A stretch of 64,000 nt of DNA from Siccirubricoccus deserti (GTDB lineage Bacteria > Pseudomonadota > Alphaproteobacteria > Acetobacterales > Acetobacteraceae), in NCBI RefSeq assembly GCF_014283215.1, contig NZ_JACOMF010000009.1, forward strand, positions 62,001 through 126,000, written 5' to 3'. Below the pieces are notes generated by a model. It saw nothing but the letters and a program-made list of their open reading frames with translations. It had not been told where the DNA came from and did no database searches. This document shows, piece after piece, positions 1-8,636 of this stretch (the first letter of the stretch is position 1; every line of letters starts with the position of its first letter). The translations under genes were made by a program, and so were the position numbers.

Positions 1-1
1 G

Positions 2-310
2 CTGGCGCCGCTCGGCCTGACCCGGCTGGTGGAGCGGCCGCGCCAGCTCGGCTACGGCAAGCGCTATCCGGAGCTGTGGCTGAACCTGCGGGAGGATCAT
101 GCGGCGCCCGAAGACCCGGGGCATCACCTCTGCCTGCGGGCGGCGGATGAGGCGGCGGTGCGGGCGTTCCACGCCGCCGCGCTGGCGGCCGGCGGTCGCA
201 GCGACGGCGCCCCCGGACCACGCCCTGCGGCGATGACCGGCTACTTCGCGGCCTTCATCCGCGATCCGGACGGCAACCGGCTGGAGGCGGCGACCTTCCC
301 GCGCGGGTGA
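2..310 (+). CDS. VOC family (glyoxalase/bleomycin-resistance fold) protein, 5' truncated
   Basis: The reading frame is already open at the left edge of the window and ends at a TGA, so about 30 N-terminal residues are probably missing. The visible part begins LAPLGLTRLVE, which matches the end of the first strand-helix unit of VOC proteins. It ends with GYFAAFIRDPDGNRLEA, the typical closing strand in which the Glu is a metal ligand in many members. VOC proteins are small metal-dependent lyases, dioxygenases or resistance proteins, and the substrate cannot be told from this fragment. The internal GTG at 29 is not taken as the start because homology-like sequence continues upstream of it. Confidence 0.8.
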   Translation: MAPLGLTRLVERPRQLGYGKRYPELWLNLREDHAAPEDPGHHLCLRAADEAAVRAFHAAALAAGGRSDGAPGPRPAAMTGYFAAFIRDPDGNRLEAATFPRG

Positions 311-403
311 GCGCGCGGCGCGGCTTCAGGCTTTCTCAACCGCCGCCCGGATAGGCTGGCCTCCCCGGCCCGCCGCGACATCCCCGGCGGCGGGTGGAGC
401 TTC

Positions 404-3400
404 ATGCCGACCGTCACGGGCACCGCCGGCCACAACCTGCTGCAAGGCACCGCCGGCGCCGATCTCATGCTCGGGCTGGCGGGCGACGACACGCTGCTGG
501 CCGGAGCCGGGGGCGACAGGCTGGATGGCGGGGGGGGCCAGGACCGCGCGGTGGTGGATCGCTCCGCTGCCACCGCCGGGCTCACGGTCTTCGTGCTGGC
601 GCCGCATCTGGTCAGCGACCTCGCCGGCACCAGTGCCACCGGCATCGAGGAGGTGTGGTTCACGGCCGGCAGCGGCGATGACAGCCTGATCGGCGGCGCC
701 GGCGCGGATTCGCTGGCCGGCGGCGCCGGCAACGATGCGCTGCAGGGCGGCGCCGGGGCTGACACGCTGGGCGGTGGCGCAGGCGACGACACGCTGCTCG
801 GCGGGGACGGCGTGGATCGGCTGAGCGGCGGCCTCGGCGCCGACCGCTTCGTGCTGCAGGGGATCGGCGCGGTCGGGAGCACCCTCGGCGCGATCGACCG
901 CGTCACCGATTTCGCCGCGGCACAGGGCGACCTGCTGGTGCTGCGCGGCCAGGCGGTCGGCGGCGCCATCCTGCCGATCGCCACGCGCAGCTTCGCCGTC
1001 GCTGGCCAGCCACTGCTGCCGGTGGGCTTCGGCGGATCGCTGCCGGCGCGGGCGACACTGGCCGCCGGCATTCTGCTGCCGGATCGGACCGGCGGCCGCG
1101 CCTACACCCTCTACTGGCAGCCCGATACCACCGGTGGCTGGGTGCTGCTCGACGTCAACCGCGACGGCGTGCTCGGCGCCGGCGACCTGGTGATGCGCGT
1201 CGATACCACCGGCGGCGCGCCGATCACCGCGGCCAGCTTCATCGCCGGAACCTTCGCCACCACCGGCACCACTGGCGGCGACAGCCTGGTCGGCGGCAGT
1301 GATGCCGACAGCATCCTCGGCTTCGCCGGCGCCGACACCCTGGCCGGGCTCGATGGCAACGACACGCTGCTCGGCGGCGAGGGCGACGACAGCCTGGACG
1401 GCGGCGCCGGGCAGGACAGCCTGACCGGCGGCGAGGGCGCCGACTGGCTGGTCGGCGGCACCGGCAACGACACGCTGGACGGCGGCGGTGGCAACGACAC
1501 CCTGTATGGCGGCACCGGGGATGATCTGCTGCTCGGCGGCGCCGGCGCCGATTTGCTGGAGGGCGGGGCAGGCGACGACAGCCTGGAGGGCGGCCTCGGC
1601 GCAGACAGGCTGACCGGCGGCGCCGGGGCCGACACGCTGCTGCTGCAGGCAATGGGTGAGGCCGCCTGGTCGACGCTGGGCACGATGGACAGCGTCATCG
1701 GCTTCAGCCGGGCGGAGGGCGACCGCATCCGCCTCAGCGACGGCTTCTGGGGCCTGGCGGATGGCCGCGGCGCCACCGCCGGCACCTATATGGGCGCCGA
1801 TGGCATCGCCCGGCCGCTGGTGTTCAACGGCAGCACGCTGCGGCCGCAGGCGGCGCTGTCGGCCGGGATGGCGCTGCCGGCGCAGCCGCTCGGCGGGCTG
1901 GCGGCATATCAGCTCCACTGGATACCGGCGCTGGTGGCGGGCCAGCCGGCGGGTGGCTGGCTGGTGCTCGACCTCGACCGCAACGGCAGGCTGGATACCA
2001 CCGACCTGGTGGTCCGCTTCGGCGGCGCCGGTGCCGATGTCACCATCGGCGCGGCGGATTTCTACGATGGCACGCTGCTGAGCCTCGCCGGTGGATATGC
2101 CGTCGCCGGCACCGCCGGGGACGACACGCTGACCGGCGGCAGCCTGGGCGAGAGCTTCATCGGCAGCGCCGGCAGCGATCTGATCCAGGGCGGCGCCGGC
2201 GCCGGCAATGCGCTGAGCTACGCCGGCTTCAGCGGCCCGCTAGCGGTCACCTTCACCGGCACCGGCGCCGGCACCACCGCCAAGCCCGGCGGCCGCGCCG
2301 ACAGCTTCACCGATATCCACGCGCTGACCGGCACCGCCGGCAATGACACGCTCGACGCCAGCGCGGCCGTCAACGGCTTCTACGCGCTGACCCTGGAAGG
2401 CCGCGCCGGAAATGACCGGATCATCGGCAATGGTACCACTGGCGTGCAGCTCTCCTACGCCAACAGTCCGGCGGCGGTGGTGGTTGACCTCGCCCTCGGC
2501 ACCGCGACGGATGGGTGGGGCGGCACCGATACCCTGCTCGGCATCCGCCGGGTGCTGCTGGCCAGCGCCTTCCACGATACCGTCAGCGGCTCGGCCTTCG
2601 ACGATGTCTTCCTGTCCGGCCGGGACGGCAACCGCAGCATCGACGGCCGCGGCGGCATCAATGAATACCGCTACGCCGGCAGCGGCGCCGTCACCATCGT
2701 GCTGGCCCGCACCAGCCATGGCGGCATCCTCGAATCCGCCTATGCGCTGAAGCCCGGCGGCATCGACCGGCTGAGCAACATCCAGGCCGCCGTGGGCGGC
2801 GCCGGCGACGACAGCATCCTCGGCTCCACGGCGGATGAGCGGCTGGCCGGCGCCGCCGGCAACGACATGCTGGATGGCGCCGGCGGCCACGACATCGTCT
2901 TCTACGATGTGATCGCCCCCGGCTCGGCGTTGCCGGCTCAGGGCGTGGTGCTGAACCTGGCGACCGGCATCGCCACCGACCCCTGGGGCGGCACGGATAC
3001 GCTACGGAACATCGAATCCGCCTGGGGCACGCAGCTTTCGGACGACATGACCGGCCGCGCCGTGCCGGGGATGACGACCTTCCTGCGCGGCATGGCCGGC
3101 AACGACATGCTGCGTGCGCCTTACGCCGGCACGCTGGTCGCCGCCGATTACGCCGGCGATCCCGCCGGCATCATCGCCGACCTCGGCACCGGCCAGGTGC
3201 AGGATGGCTGGGGCCGCATCGATACGCTGGTGCTGATCGGCCATCTGCGCGGCAGCGGCTTCGCCGACCGCATCACCGGCAATGCGGGCAACAATCTGGT
3301 CTTGGCCAATGAGGGCGACGACACCGTGCTGGGCGGCGCCGGCAACGACACCCTGCACGGCAATGCCGGCGCCGACAGGCTGGATGGCGGCAGCGGCAAC

Positions 3401-4543
3401 GACAACCTATTCGGCGGTGAGGACGACGACACGCTACTCGGCCGCGAAGGCGACGATACGCTGTCCGGCGACGAGGGCGATGACAATATCGCCGCCGGCG
3501 CCGGCAATGACCATCTGTTCGGCGGCGAAGGTGACGATACGCTGCTCGGCAGCGAGGGCGCCGATGTGATCCAGGGCGAGGCCGGCGACGACCGCATTGA
3601 GGGCGGTGCCGGCAATGACTACCTGTTCGGCGGCGCAGGCGCTGACACGCTGCTCGGCGGCAACGGCGCCGATGTGATCCAGGGCGAGGCCGGCGACGAC
3701 CGCATCGAGGGCGGTGCCGGCAATGACTACCTGTTCGGCGGCGCGGGCGCCGACGCGCTGCCCGGCGGCGACGGCGCCGATGTAATCCAGGGCGAGGCCG
3801 GCGACGACATCATCGAAGGCGGTGCCGGCCTCGACTACATCTATGGCGGCGAGGACAACGATATCCTGCGGGGCGGGGAAGGCGCCGATGCGCTGTATGG
3901 GGAGGAGGGCGACGACTCCCTCATCGGCGGCCCGGATTCCGTCTTCGACATGCTGGTCGGCGGGCCGGGGAAGGATACGCTGGACGGCGCCTCGGGCTTC
4001 GGCGAATACGACCACCTCTACGGCGGGCCGGGCGATGATGTATTTTACGTCGACACCCCGGCCGATCTGGTGTTCGAGCTTCCCGGCGAAGGCTACGACA
4101 CGGTCTACGCCGACATTGTCGGTGCGGGCTATTACCTCTCCGCCAACATCGAGGCGGTGGTCCTGCTCGGCACCACGCCCTTTGGCATCGGCAACCAAGG
4201 CGACAATCTGCTGATCGGCAATGGCGTGGCGAATTGGCTGTTTGGTGGCGCCGGCAACGACACGCTGGACGGCCAGGGCGGCGACGACGTGCTGTTCGGC
4301 GAAGCCGGTGCCGACACCTTCATCATCAGTCGCGGCACCGGGCAGGGGGTGATCGGCGACTTCACCCCGGGCGTGGACCGCATCGAGCTGCGCGGCATGG
4401 GCGTCGCCGATTTCGCCGGGCTGCTGGCGCTGACGGTGCAGTACGGCCAGCACCTGCTGGTCAGCTTCGCTAGCGGTGATACGCTGACCTTGCAGGGTGT
4501 CGCCAAGGCGGCGCTGCAGCCCGGCGACTTCGTCTTCGGCTGA
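404..4543 (+). CDS. Large RTX repeat calcium-binding protein (probable type I-secreted)
   Basis: This 1379-residue protein is built largely of glycine/aspartate nonapeptides of the GGxGxDxLx type, which bind calcium and fold as a beta-roll after export. Repeat blocks are interrupted by two related modules, each ending in an EF-hand/dockerin-like loop (DVNRDGVLGAGD near residue 250, DLDRNGRLDTTD near 522). Four modules of the type DLxxGxxxDGWGGTDTL also interrupt them. The C-terminal 80 residues (ADTFIISRG, then DFTPGVDRIEL, ending GDFVFG) resemble the tail of RTX proteins that carry an uncleaved type I secretion signal. There is no N-terminal signal peptide, as expected for that route. No protease, lipase or adhesin catalytic domain was recognised, so the function is open (surface layer, adhesin or matrix protein). 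No type I secretion genes lie in the window. Confidence 0.9.
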   Translation: MPTVTGTAGHNLLQGTAGADLMLGLAGDDTLLAGAGGDRLDGGGGQDRAVVDRSAATAGLTVFVLAPHLVSDLAGTSATGIEEVWFTAGSGDDSLIGGAGADSLAGGAGNDALQGGAGADTLGGGAGDDTLLGGDGVDRLSGGLGADRFVLQGIGAVGSTLGAIDRVTDFAAAQGDLLVLRGQAVGGAILPIATRSFAVAGQPLLPVGFGGSLPARATLAAGILLPDRTGGRAYTLYWQPDTTGGWVLLDVNRDGVLGAGDLVMRVDTTGGAPITAASFIAGTFATTGTTGGDSLVGGSDADSILGFAGADTLAGLDGNDTLLGGEGDDSLDGGAGQDSLTGGEGADWLVGGTGNDTLDGGGGNDTLYGGTGDDLLLGGAGADLLEGGAGDDSLEGGLGADRLTGGAGADTLLLQAMGEAAWSTLGTMDSVIGFSRAEGDRIRLSDGFWGLADGRGATAGTYMGADGIARPLVFNGSTLRPQAALSAGMALPAQPLGGLAAYQLHWIPALVAGQPAGGWLVLDLDRNGRLDTTDLVVRFGGAGADVTIGAADFYDGTLLSLAGGYAVAGTAGDDTLTGGSLGESFIGSAGSDLIQGGAGAGNALSYAGFSGPLAVTFTGTGAGTTAKPGGRADSFTDIHALTGTAGNDTLDASAAVNGFYALTLEGRAGNDRIIGNGTTGVQLSYANSPAAVVVDLALGTATDGWGGTDTLLGIRRVLLASAFHDTVSGSAFDDVFLSGRDGNRSIDGRGGINEYRYAGSGAVTIVLARTSHGGILESAYALKPGGIDRLSNIQAAVGGAGDDSILGSTADERLAGAAGNDMLDGAGGHDIVFYDVIAPGSALPAQGVVLNLATGIATDPWGGTDTLRNIESAWGTQLSDDMTGRAVPGMTTFLRGMAGNDMLRAPYAGTLVAADYAGDPAGIIADLGTGQVQDGWGRIDTLVLIGHLRGSGFADRITGNAGNNLVLANEGDDTVLGGAGNDTLHGNAGADRLDGGSGNDNLFGGEDDDTLLGREGDDTLSGDEGDDNIAAGAGNDHLFGGEGDDTLLGSEGADVIQGEAGDDRIEGGAGNDYLFGGAGADTLLGGNGADVIQGEAGDDRIEGGAGNDYLFGGAGADALPGGDGADVIQGEAGDDIIEGGAGLDYIYGGEDNDILRGGEGADALYGEEGDDSLIGGPDSVFDMLVGGPGKDTLDGASGFGEYDHLYGGPGDDVFYVDTPADLVFELPGEGYDTVYADIVGAGYYLSANIEAVVLLGTTPFGIGNQGDNLLIGNGVANWLFGGAGNDTLDGQGGDDVLFGEAGADTFIISRGTGQGVIGDFTPGVDRIELRGMGVADFAGLLALTVQYGQHLLVSFASGDTLTLQGVAKAALQPGDFVFG
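3556..3879 (+). repeat. Tandem 108-bp repeats inside the RTX gene
   Basis: Three consecutive 108-bp units (36 residues, four RTX nonapeptides) are nearly identical in the first two copies and diverged in the third. The anchor GADVIQGEAGDD recurs with its codons starting near 3557, 3665 and 3773. Such near-identity at DNA level indicates recent slippage or unequal recombination within the gene. Confidence 0.8.
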
Positions 4544-4556
4544 GCGGGCCTGGACA

Positions 4557-4585
4557 GGACCGCTGCCCAATGGGGACAGCGGTCC
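4557..4585 (+). terminator. Hairpin terminator after the RTX gene
   Basis: A perfect 9-bp inverted repeat (GGACCGCTG / CAGCGGTCC) with an 11-nt loop starts 14 bases after the RTX stop codon. There is no T-run, so efficiency as a rho-independent terminator is uncertain. Confidence 0.55.
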
Positions 4586-4788
4586 GCTCTGGCCTGGCAA
4601 GCTCCCGAAACCCCGGACGGTGTCCGGGACCGCCACCTCTCCGCCATGGCCGGGCTTGACCCAGCCACCGCCAACTATCTGGTCTTGCTGGACGTCCAGA
4701 TGCGTGGGTCAGGCCCGCGCAGGGCGGGGTCGGGGGCGTATCGCTCCTTTTCGCAGCCTGCCAGGGCCGGGCCGTCGCCCCGGCTGGC

Positions 4789-5118
4789 TCAACCGATATT
4801 GCCGGCGATCCAGTCCTTCAGCGCGCCCTTCGGCAGGGCACCGACCTTGGTGTCCAGCAGCTTGCCGTCCTTGAACAGCAGCATGGTCGGAATGCCGCGC
4901 ACCGCATACTCGTTCGGCGTCATCGGATTTTCGTCGATGTTCACCTTGGCGATGGTCAGCTTGCCCTCATACTCCTTGGCGATGTCGTCCAGGATCGGGC
5001 CCACCATCCGGCAGGGGCCGCACCATTCCGCCCAGAAATCGACCAGCACCGGGCCAGGGGCGGCCAGGACATCCTGCTTGAAGCTGTCGTCGGTGACGGC
5101 CTTGGTGAGTTCGCTCAT
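4789..5118 (-). CDS. trxA: Thioredoxin
   Basis: A 109-residue thioredoxin, the normal length for the family. The redox site WCGPC lies in the segment [12 protein letters not shown] near residues 32-36, and the cis-proline loop is GIPTM near residue 76. It reduces protein disulfides in the cytoplasm using electrons from thioredoxin reductase. No signal peptide is present. It is the last gene of the tsaE-amgK-murU-addB-addA-trxA run on this strand, 107 bases after addA. This placement behind addA is common in Alphaproteobacteria. Confidence 0.97.
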   Translation of the reverse strand: MSELTKAVTDDSFKQDVLAAPGPVLVDFWAEWCGPCRMVGPILDDIAKEYEGKLTIAKVNIDENPMTPNEYAVRGIPTMLLFKDGKLLDTKVGALPKGALKDWIAGNIG

Positions 5119-5225
5119 CGATATGGCCTCGCTGCGGGGCGATGCGCCCCATTATCGCCGCAAAGTCGGGCGCCGGGGCGGCCGGGTCAAGGTTTGCGTG
5201 GGGGCGAAGCCGGCATGCGCCAGGG

Positions 5226-8200
5226 TCATGCCGTGGGCGCATGCCTATCGAGCAACCCCTCCGGCAATGGCATCAGCCGAGCGCCATAGGTCCAGACCAG
5301 GGCGCCATCGACCGACCGTCCGGGGAAGGCCTGGCGCAGCACCGCCCGGTAGGTCGCCATCTGCCGCAGGTAGAGCGGCGGCACATCCTCCGCCGTCGCC
5401 GGCGGCGGGCGGTTCGTCTTGTAATCCAGCACCAGCACCCGGTCCGACGTCACCACCAGCCGGTCCACCTGGCCGGCGATGAGCTGGCCACCCACTTGCC
5501 CGGCGATCGGCGCCTCCGCCAGGCTGCCGGGGGCGAAGGCGGCGGCGATGGCGGGGGTGTCCAGCAGCGCCAGCACCTCGGCCAGGGTCTCCGCCTGCTC
5601 CGCTTCGGTCAGCCCATGGCCGGGGCGGGCCAGGAAGCGCCGGGCGGCGGCGGCCCGCTCCCCTTCCGGCCGGTCGGGCAGGTGCTGCAGCAGCGCATGC
5701 ACCACCCGGCCGCGGCGGAAGCGGCGCCCGCCGGGGTCGGCCGTGCCATGCGGCGCGGCGACCGGGGTCTGCTCCTCCCCAGGCAGGGCGGAGGGATTGA
5801 TGGCCGCCTCGGCCGCCTCGGGCGGGGCGGGGCGGGTCACCCATTCGGGCAGCGGGCCGGTGTCCTCGGCGGCCTCCCCGGCGCGTTCCGCGGCGGCCGG
5901 CAGGATCTGCTGGCAGGCATGGCGCAGGGCCGGCAGGCCGGCGAAGTCGCAGGCGGCGGGGGCGCCGAAGGCGGCGGCGTCGAACGCCACCTCGGCGGCG
6001 CCGGCCAGCCGGCCGAAGCCCTGGGCGACCTGGGCGTACCAGCCCTTCGGCGCATCGCCCCAGCCGCAGACCAGCAGCCGGTCCTCGGCCCGGGTCAGGG
6101 CGACGTAGAGCAGGCGGTTCTCCTCCTCCTGCCGCCGCACCTCGTCGCGGGCGAGCACCTGGGCATAGGCCGCCGCGTGGAAGGTCTTGTTCGGCGCCCA
6201 GAGCGGCAGCTCCACGCCATCCAGCGCGCCCCAGCGGATCGCCTGCGGGCCCTTGCCGCTGCCGACATCGGGGAGGATCACCACCGGCGACTGCAACCCC
6301 TTGGCGCCATGCACCGTCATGATGCGGACGGCGTCGGCGGCGCCTTCAGCCTCCCGCTTGATCTCGGCGCCACCCTGGCGAAGCCAGTGAACGAAGCCCT
6401 GGAGGCTCGGCGGGTGCCGCGCCTCGAAGTCCAGCGCGGCGTTCAGCACCTCATCCAGCGGGTCGACCGCATCGGGGCCGAGCCGGGCCAGCAGCCGGGC
6501 CCGGCCGCCGGCCTCGCCCAGCACCGCAGCGAGCAGGGCGTGCGGGGTGACAAGATCGGCCCGGTCGGCAAAGCCCGCCAGCCAATCCGCCGCCGCGGCC
6601 AGCGCGCCGATGCCGCCGCGATGCCGCATCAGCGCGCCCCAAAGCGTGCCGGTGCGATCGTGCGCCAGGCCGAAGAGCTGGTCCTCGTCCAGGCCGAGCA
6701 GCGGGCTCTTCAGCAGCGCCGCCAATTGCAGATCGTCATCCGGCAGCAGCAGCACGTCGCAGAGGGCGAGCAGGTCCTGCACCGCGATCTGCTCGACGAG
6801 CTTCAGCCGGTCGACGCCGCCGACCGGTACCCCGCGTTCCTTCAGCGCCCGCACCAGCCGCTGCTGGAAGGCGGTGCGGCGGCGGACCAGCACCAGGATG
6901 TCGCCGGGGCGGATTGTCCGGCCGCGGGCCGGCAGATCCTCCCGCCCCACCATCGCGGCGATGCGGGCGGCCAGCGCCTCGGCCAGCAGGGTGGGCGCAT
7001 CGGCAACGCGCTCCGGCGCCTCTGGCACCAGCCAGGCGGTGGGCTTGGGCTTCTCCGCCGGGCGCAGCAGCGGCCAGAGCTCGACCATGCCGGCCTGGCC
7101 CTCGCGGTCGGCGCGGTGGACGAGGGTGACGCCATCCTCGACGACGCCGGCGCGGGCGTCGCCCTCGGCGAAGACCGCATCGACAAGCGCCAGCACCGAC
7201 GCGGTGGAGCGGAAGGAGACGTTCAGCTCCACCTTGCGGAAGCTGCTGCCCTGGGCGGTGATGCGGCGCTGGTAGCGGCTTTCCCAGGTGCCGAAGCCGG
7301 AGGCGTCGGCGCCCTGGAAGCCATAGATGGATTGCTTGATGTCGCCGACGGCGAAGATGGTGCGCAGGCGATCGCTGTCGCGCCTTGCGCCCTCCCCGGC
7401 GAAGAATTCCTCGGTCAGCGCCGCGGCGATGCCCCATTGCGCCGGGTTGCTGTCCTGCGCCTCGTCCAGCAGCACATGGTCGAGACCGCCATCCAGCTTG
7501 AACAGCACCCAGGCGCTGCCGGGGTCCTGCAGGACCCGCTGGGCGATGGCGATGAGGTCGTCATAGGCCAGCAGGCCGGAGGCGAGCTTCCGCGCCTCGA
7601 ACTGCCCGAGCACCGGGCCGGCCAGGGCGAGCAGCGCCTCGGTCGCCTCCAGCAGGCGGCAGGCGGCGAGCTTCTGCTGCAACGCCAGAATGCGCTCCGC
7701 CTCGGCAGCCAGTACCGGCTCGTCCAGCAGGAATTTGCGCGGCTCGCCGGTCTTGGTGAGGAACAGGGCGCACCATTCCTGCGCGCGCAGCGCCCGTTCC
7801 TCATGACCGAGCGCCAGGAATTCGCGGACCCCGGCGCCGAGCTCGCGCGGCTGCTTGTTCTTGTGGTTCAGCAGCGCCGCCGCGGTTTGCGCCACGGAGT
7901 CCGGTACCAGGCAGAGCGTCGCGGTCACGCCGTCGCCGTCCTCGCCGTCCGCGAGGCCGAGCAGCTGCGCCAGCCGCAGCCGCAGCCCGGGCAGGCCGTT
8001 GCTGGCGCGCAGGCAAAGGCCCAGCCGCTCCCGCTCCCGCATCAGCGCGGCGATGGTCCTGGAGAAATCATCGGCGCTGACGAGGCCGGCGAGCAGCGCA
8101 AGCTGCGCCTCCGGCGCCTGGCCGGCCAGCACCGCCTCCCGCGCATCGGCCAGCAGGCTGGCGGCGTCCATGTCCTCCAGCACGCCGAATTGCGGCGGCA

Positions 8201-8630
8201 ACCCGGCTTCCAGCGGGAATGCGTGCAGCAGCGACTGGCAGAAGGAATGGATGGTGCTGATGCGCATGCCGCCGGGCAGTTCCAGCACCTCGGCAAACAG
8301 GGTGCGGGCACGCCGGCGCAGCACCTCGCCCGGCTCGCAGCCGAGCGCCGCGAGCTGCGCATCCAGCACCGCATCATCCGCCACCGCCCAGTCGCCGAGC
8401 CGGCGGGCCAGGCGCGTCGCCATCTCCGCCGCCGCCGCCTTGGTGAAGGTCAGGCAGAGGATGCGGTTGGCGGCCTGGCCGTCCTGCAACAGCAGCCGCA
8501 GCACCCGGTCGGTCAGCACCTTGGTCTTGCCCGAGCCGGCGGAAGCGCCGACCCAGGCCGAGAGCCGGGGGTCGGAGGCGATGCGCTGGGCCAGCGCGGC
8601 CTGTTCGCGGGGAGCGAGGGCGGTGGTCAT
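5226..8630 (-). CDS. addA: Double-strand break repair helicase/nuclease AddA
   Basis: A 1134-residue UvrD/Rep-type superfamily 1 helicase fused to a RecB-type nuclease. The Walker A segment GASAGSGKTKVLTDR lies near residues 28-42. The Walker B-type LDEAQDSNPAQW is in the middle, and the helicase motif HGAKGLQSPVVILPD comes later. The C-terminal nuclease motif is LVLDYKTNRPP. AddA pairs with AddB to process double-strand ends into 3' tails for RecA loading, replacing RecBCD in most Alphaproteobacteria. It starts only 6 bases after the addB stop, so the two are surely co-transcribed. Confidence 0.97.
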   Translation of the reverse strand: MTTALAPREQAALAQRIASDPRLSAWVGASAGSGKTKVLTDRVLRLLLQDGQAANRILCLTFTKAAAAEMATRLARRLGDWAVADDAVLDAQLAALGCEPGEVLRRRARTLFAEVLELPGGMRISTIHSFCQSLLHAFPLEAGLPPQFGVLEDMDAASLLADAREAVLAGQAPEAQLALLAGLVSADDFSRTIAALMRERERLGLCLRASNGLPGLRLRLAQLLGLADGEDGDGVTATLCLVPDSVAQTAAALLNHKNKQPRELGAGVREFLALGHEERALRAQEWCALFLTKTGEPRKFLLDEPVLAAEAERILALQQKLAACRLLEATEALLALAGPVLGQFEARKLASGLLAYDDLIAIAQRVLQDPGSAWVLFKLDGGLDHVLLDEAQDSNPAQWGIAAALTEEFFAGEGARRDSDRLRTIFAVGDIKQSIYGFQGADASGFGTWESRYQRRITAQGSSFRKVELNVSFRSTASVLALVDAVFAEGDARAGVVEDGVTLVHRADREGQAGMVELWPLLRPAEKPKPTAWLVPEAPERVADAPTLLAEALAARIAAMVGREDLPARGRTIRPGDILVLVRRRTAFQQRLVRALKERGVPVGGVDRLKLVEQIAVQDLLALCDVLLLPDDDLQLAALLKSPLLGLDEDQLFGLAHDRTGTLWGALMRHRGGIGALAAAADWLAGFADRADLVTPHALLAAVLGEAGGRARLLARLGPDAVDPLDEVLNAALDFEARHPPSLQGFVHWLRQGGAEIKREAEGAADAVRIMTVHGAKGLQSPVVILPDVGSGKGPQAIRWGALDGVELPLWAPNKTFHAAAYAQVLARDEVRRQEEENRLLYVALTRAEDRLLVCGWGDAPKGWYAQVAQGFGRLAGAAEVAFDAAAFGAPAACDFAGLPALRHACQQILPAAAERAGEAAEDTGPLPEWVTRPAPPEAAEAAINPSALPGEEQTPVAAPHGTADPGGRRFRRGRVVHALLQHLPDRPEGERAAAARRFLARPGHGLTEAEQAETLAEVLALLDTPAIAAAFAPGSLAEAPIAGQVGGQLIAGQVDRLVVTSDRVLVLDYKTNRPPPATAEDVPPLYLRQMATYRAVLRQAFPGRSVDGALVWTYGARLMPLPEGLLDRHAPTA

Positions 8631-8636
8631 GCGGGC

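Noticed and set aside
326..1918. Long minus-strand open frame of 530 codons opposite the RTX gene
   Set aside because: It mirrors the Gly/Asp repeat on the other strand and reads as low-complexity Ala/Val/Gly. High GC keeps antisense frames open; the RTX frame has real motifs.
3556..3879. Tandem repeats as a CRISPR array
   Set aside because: The units are in frame, contiguous without spacers and encode RTX nonapeptides.
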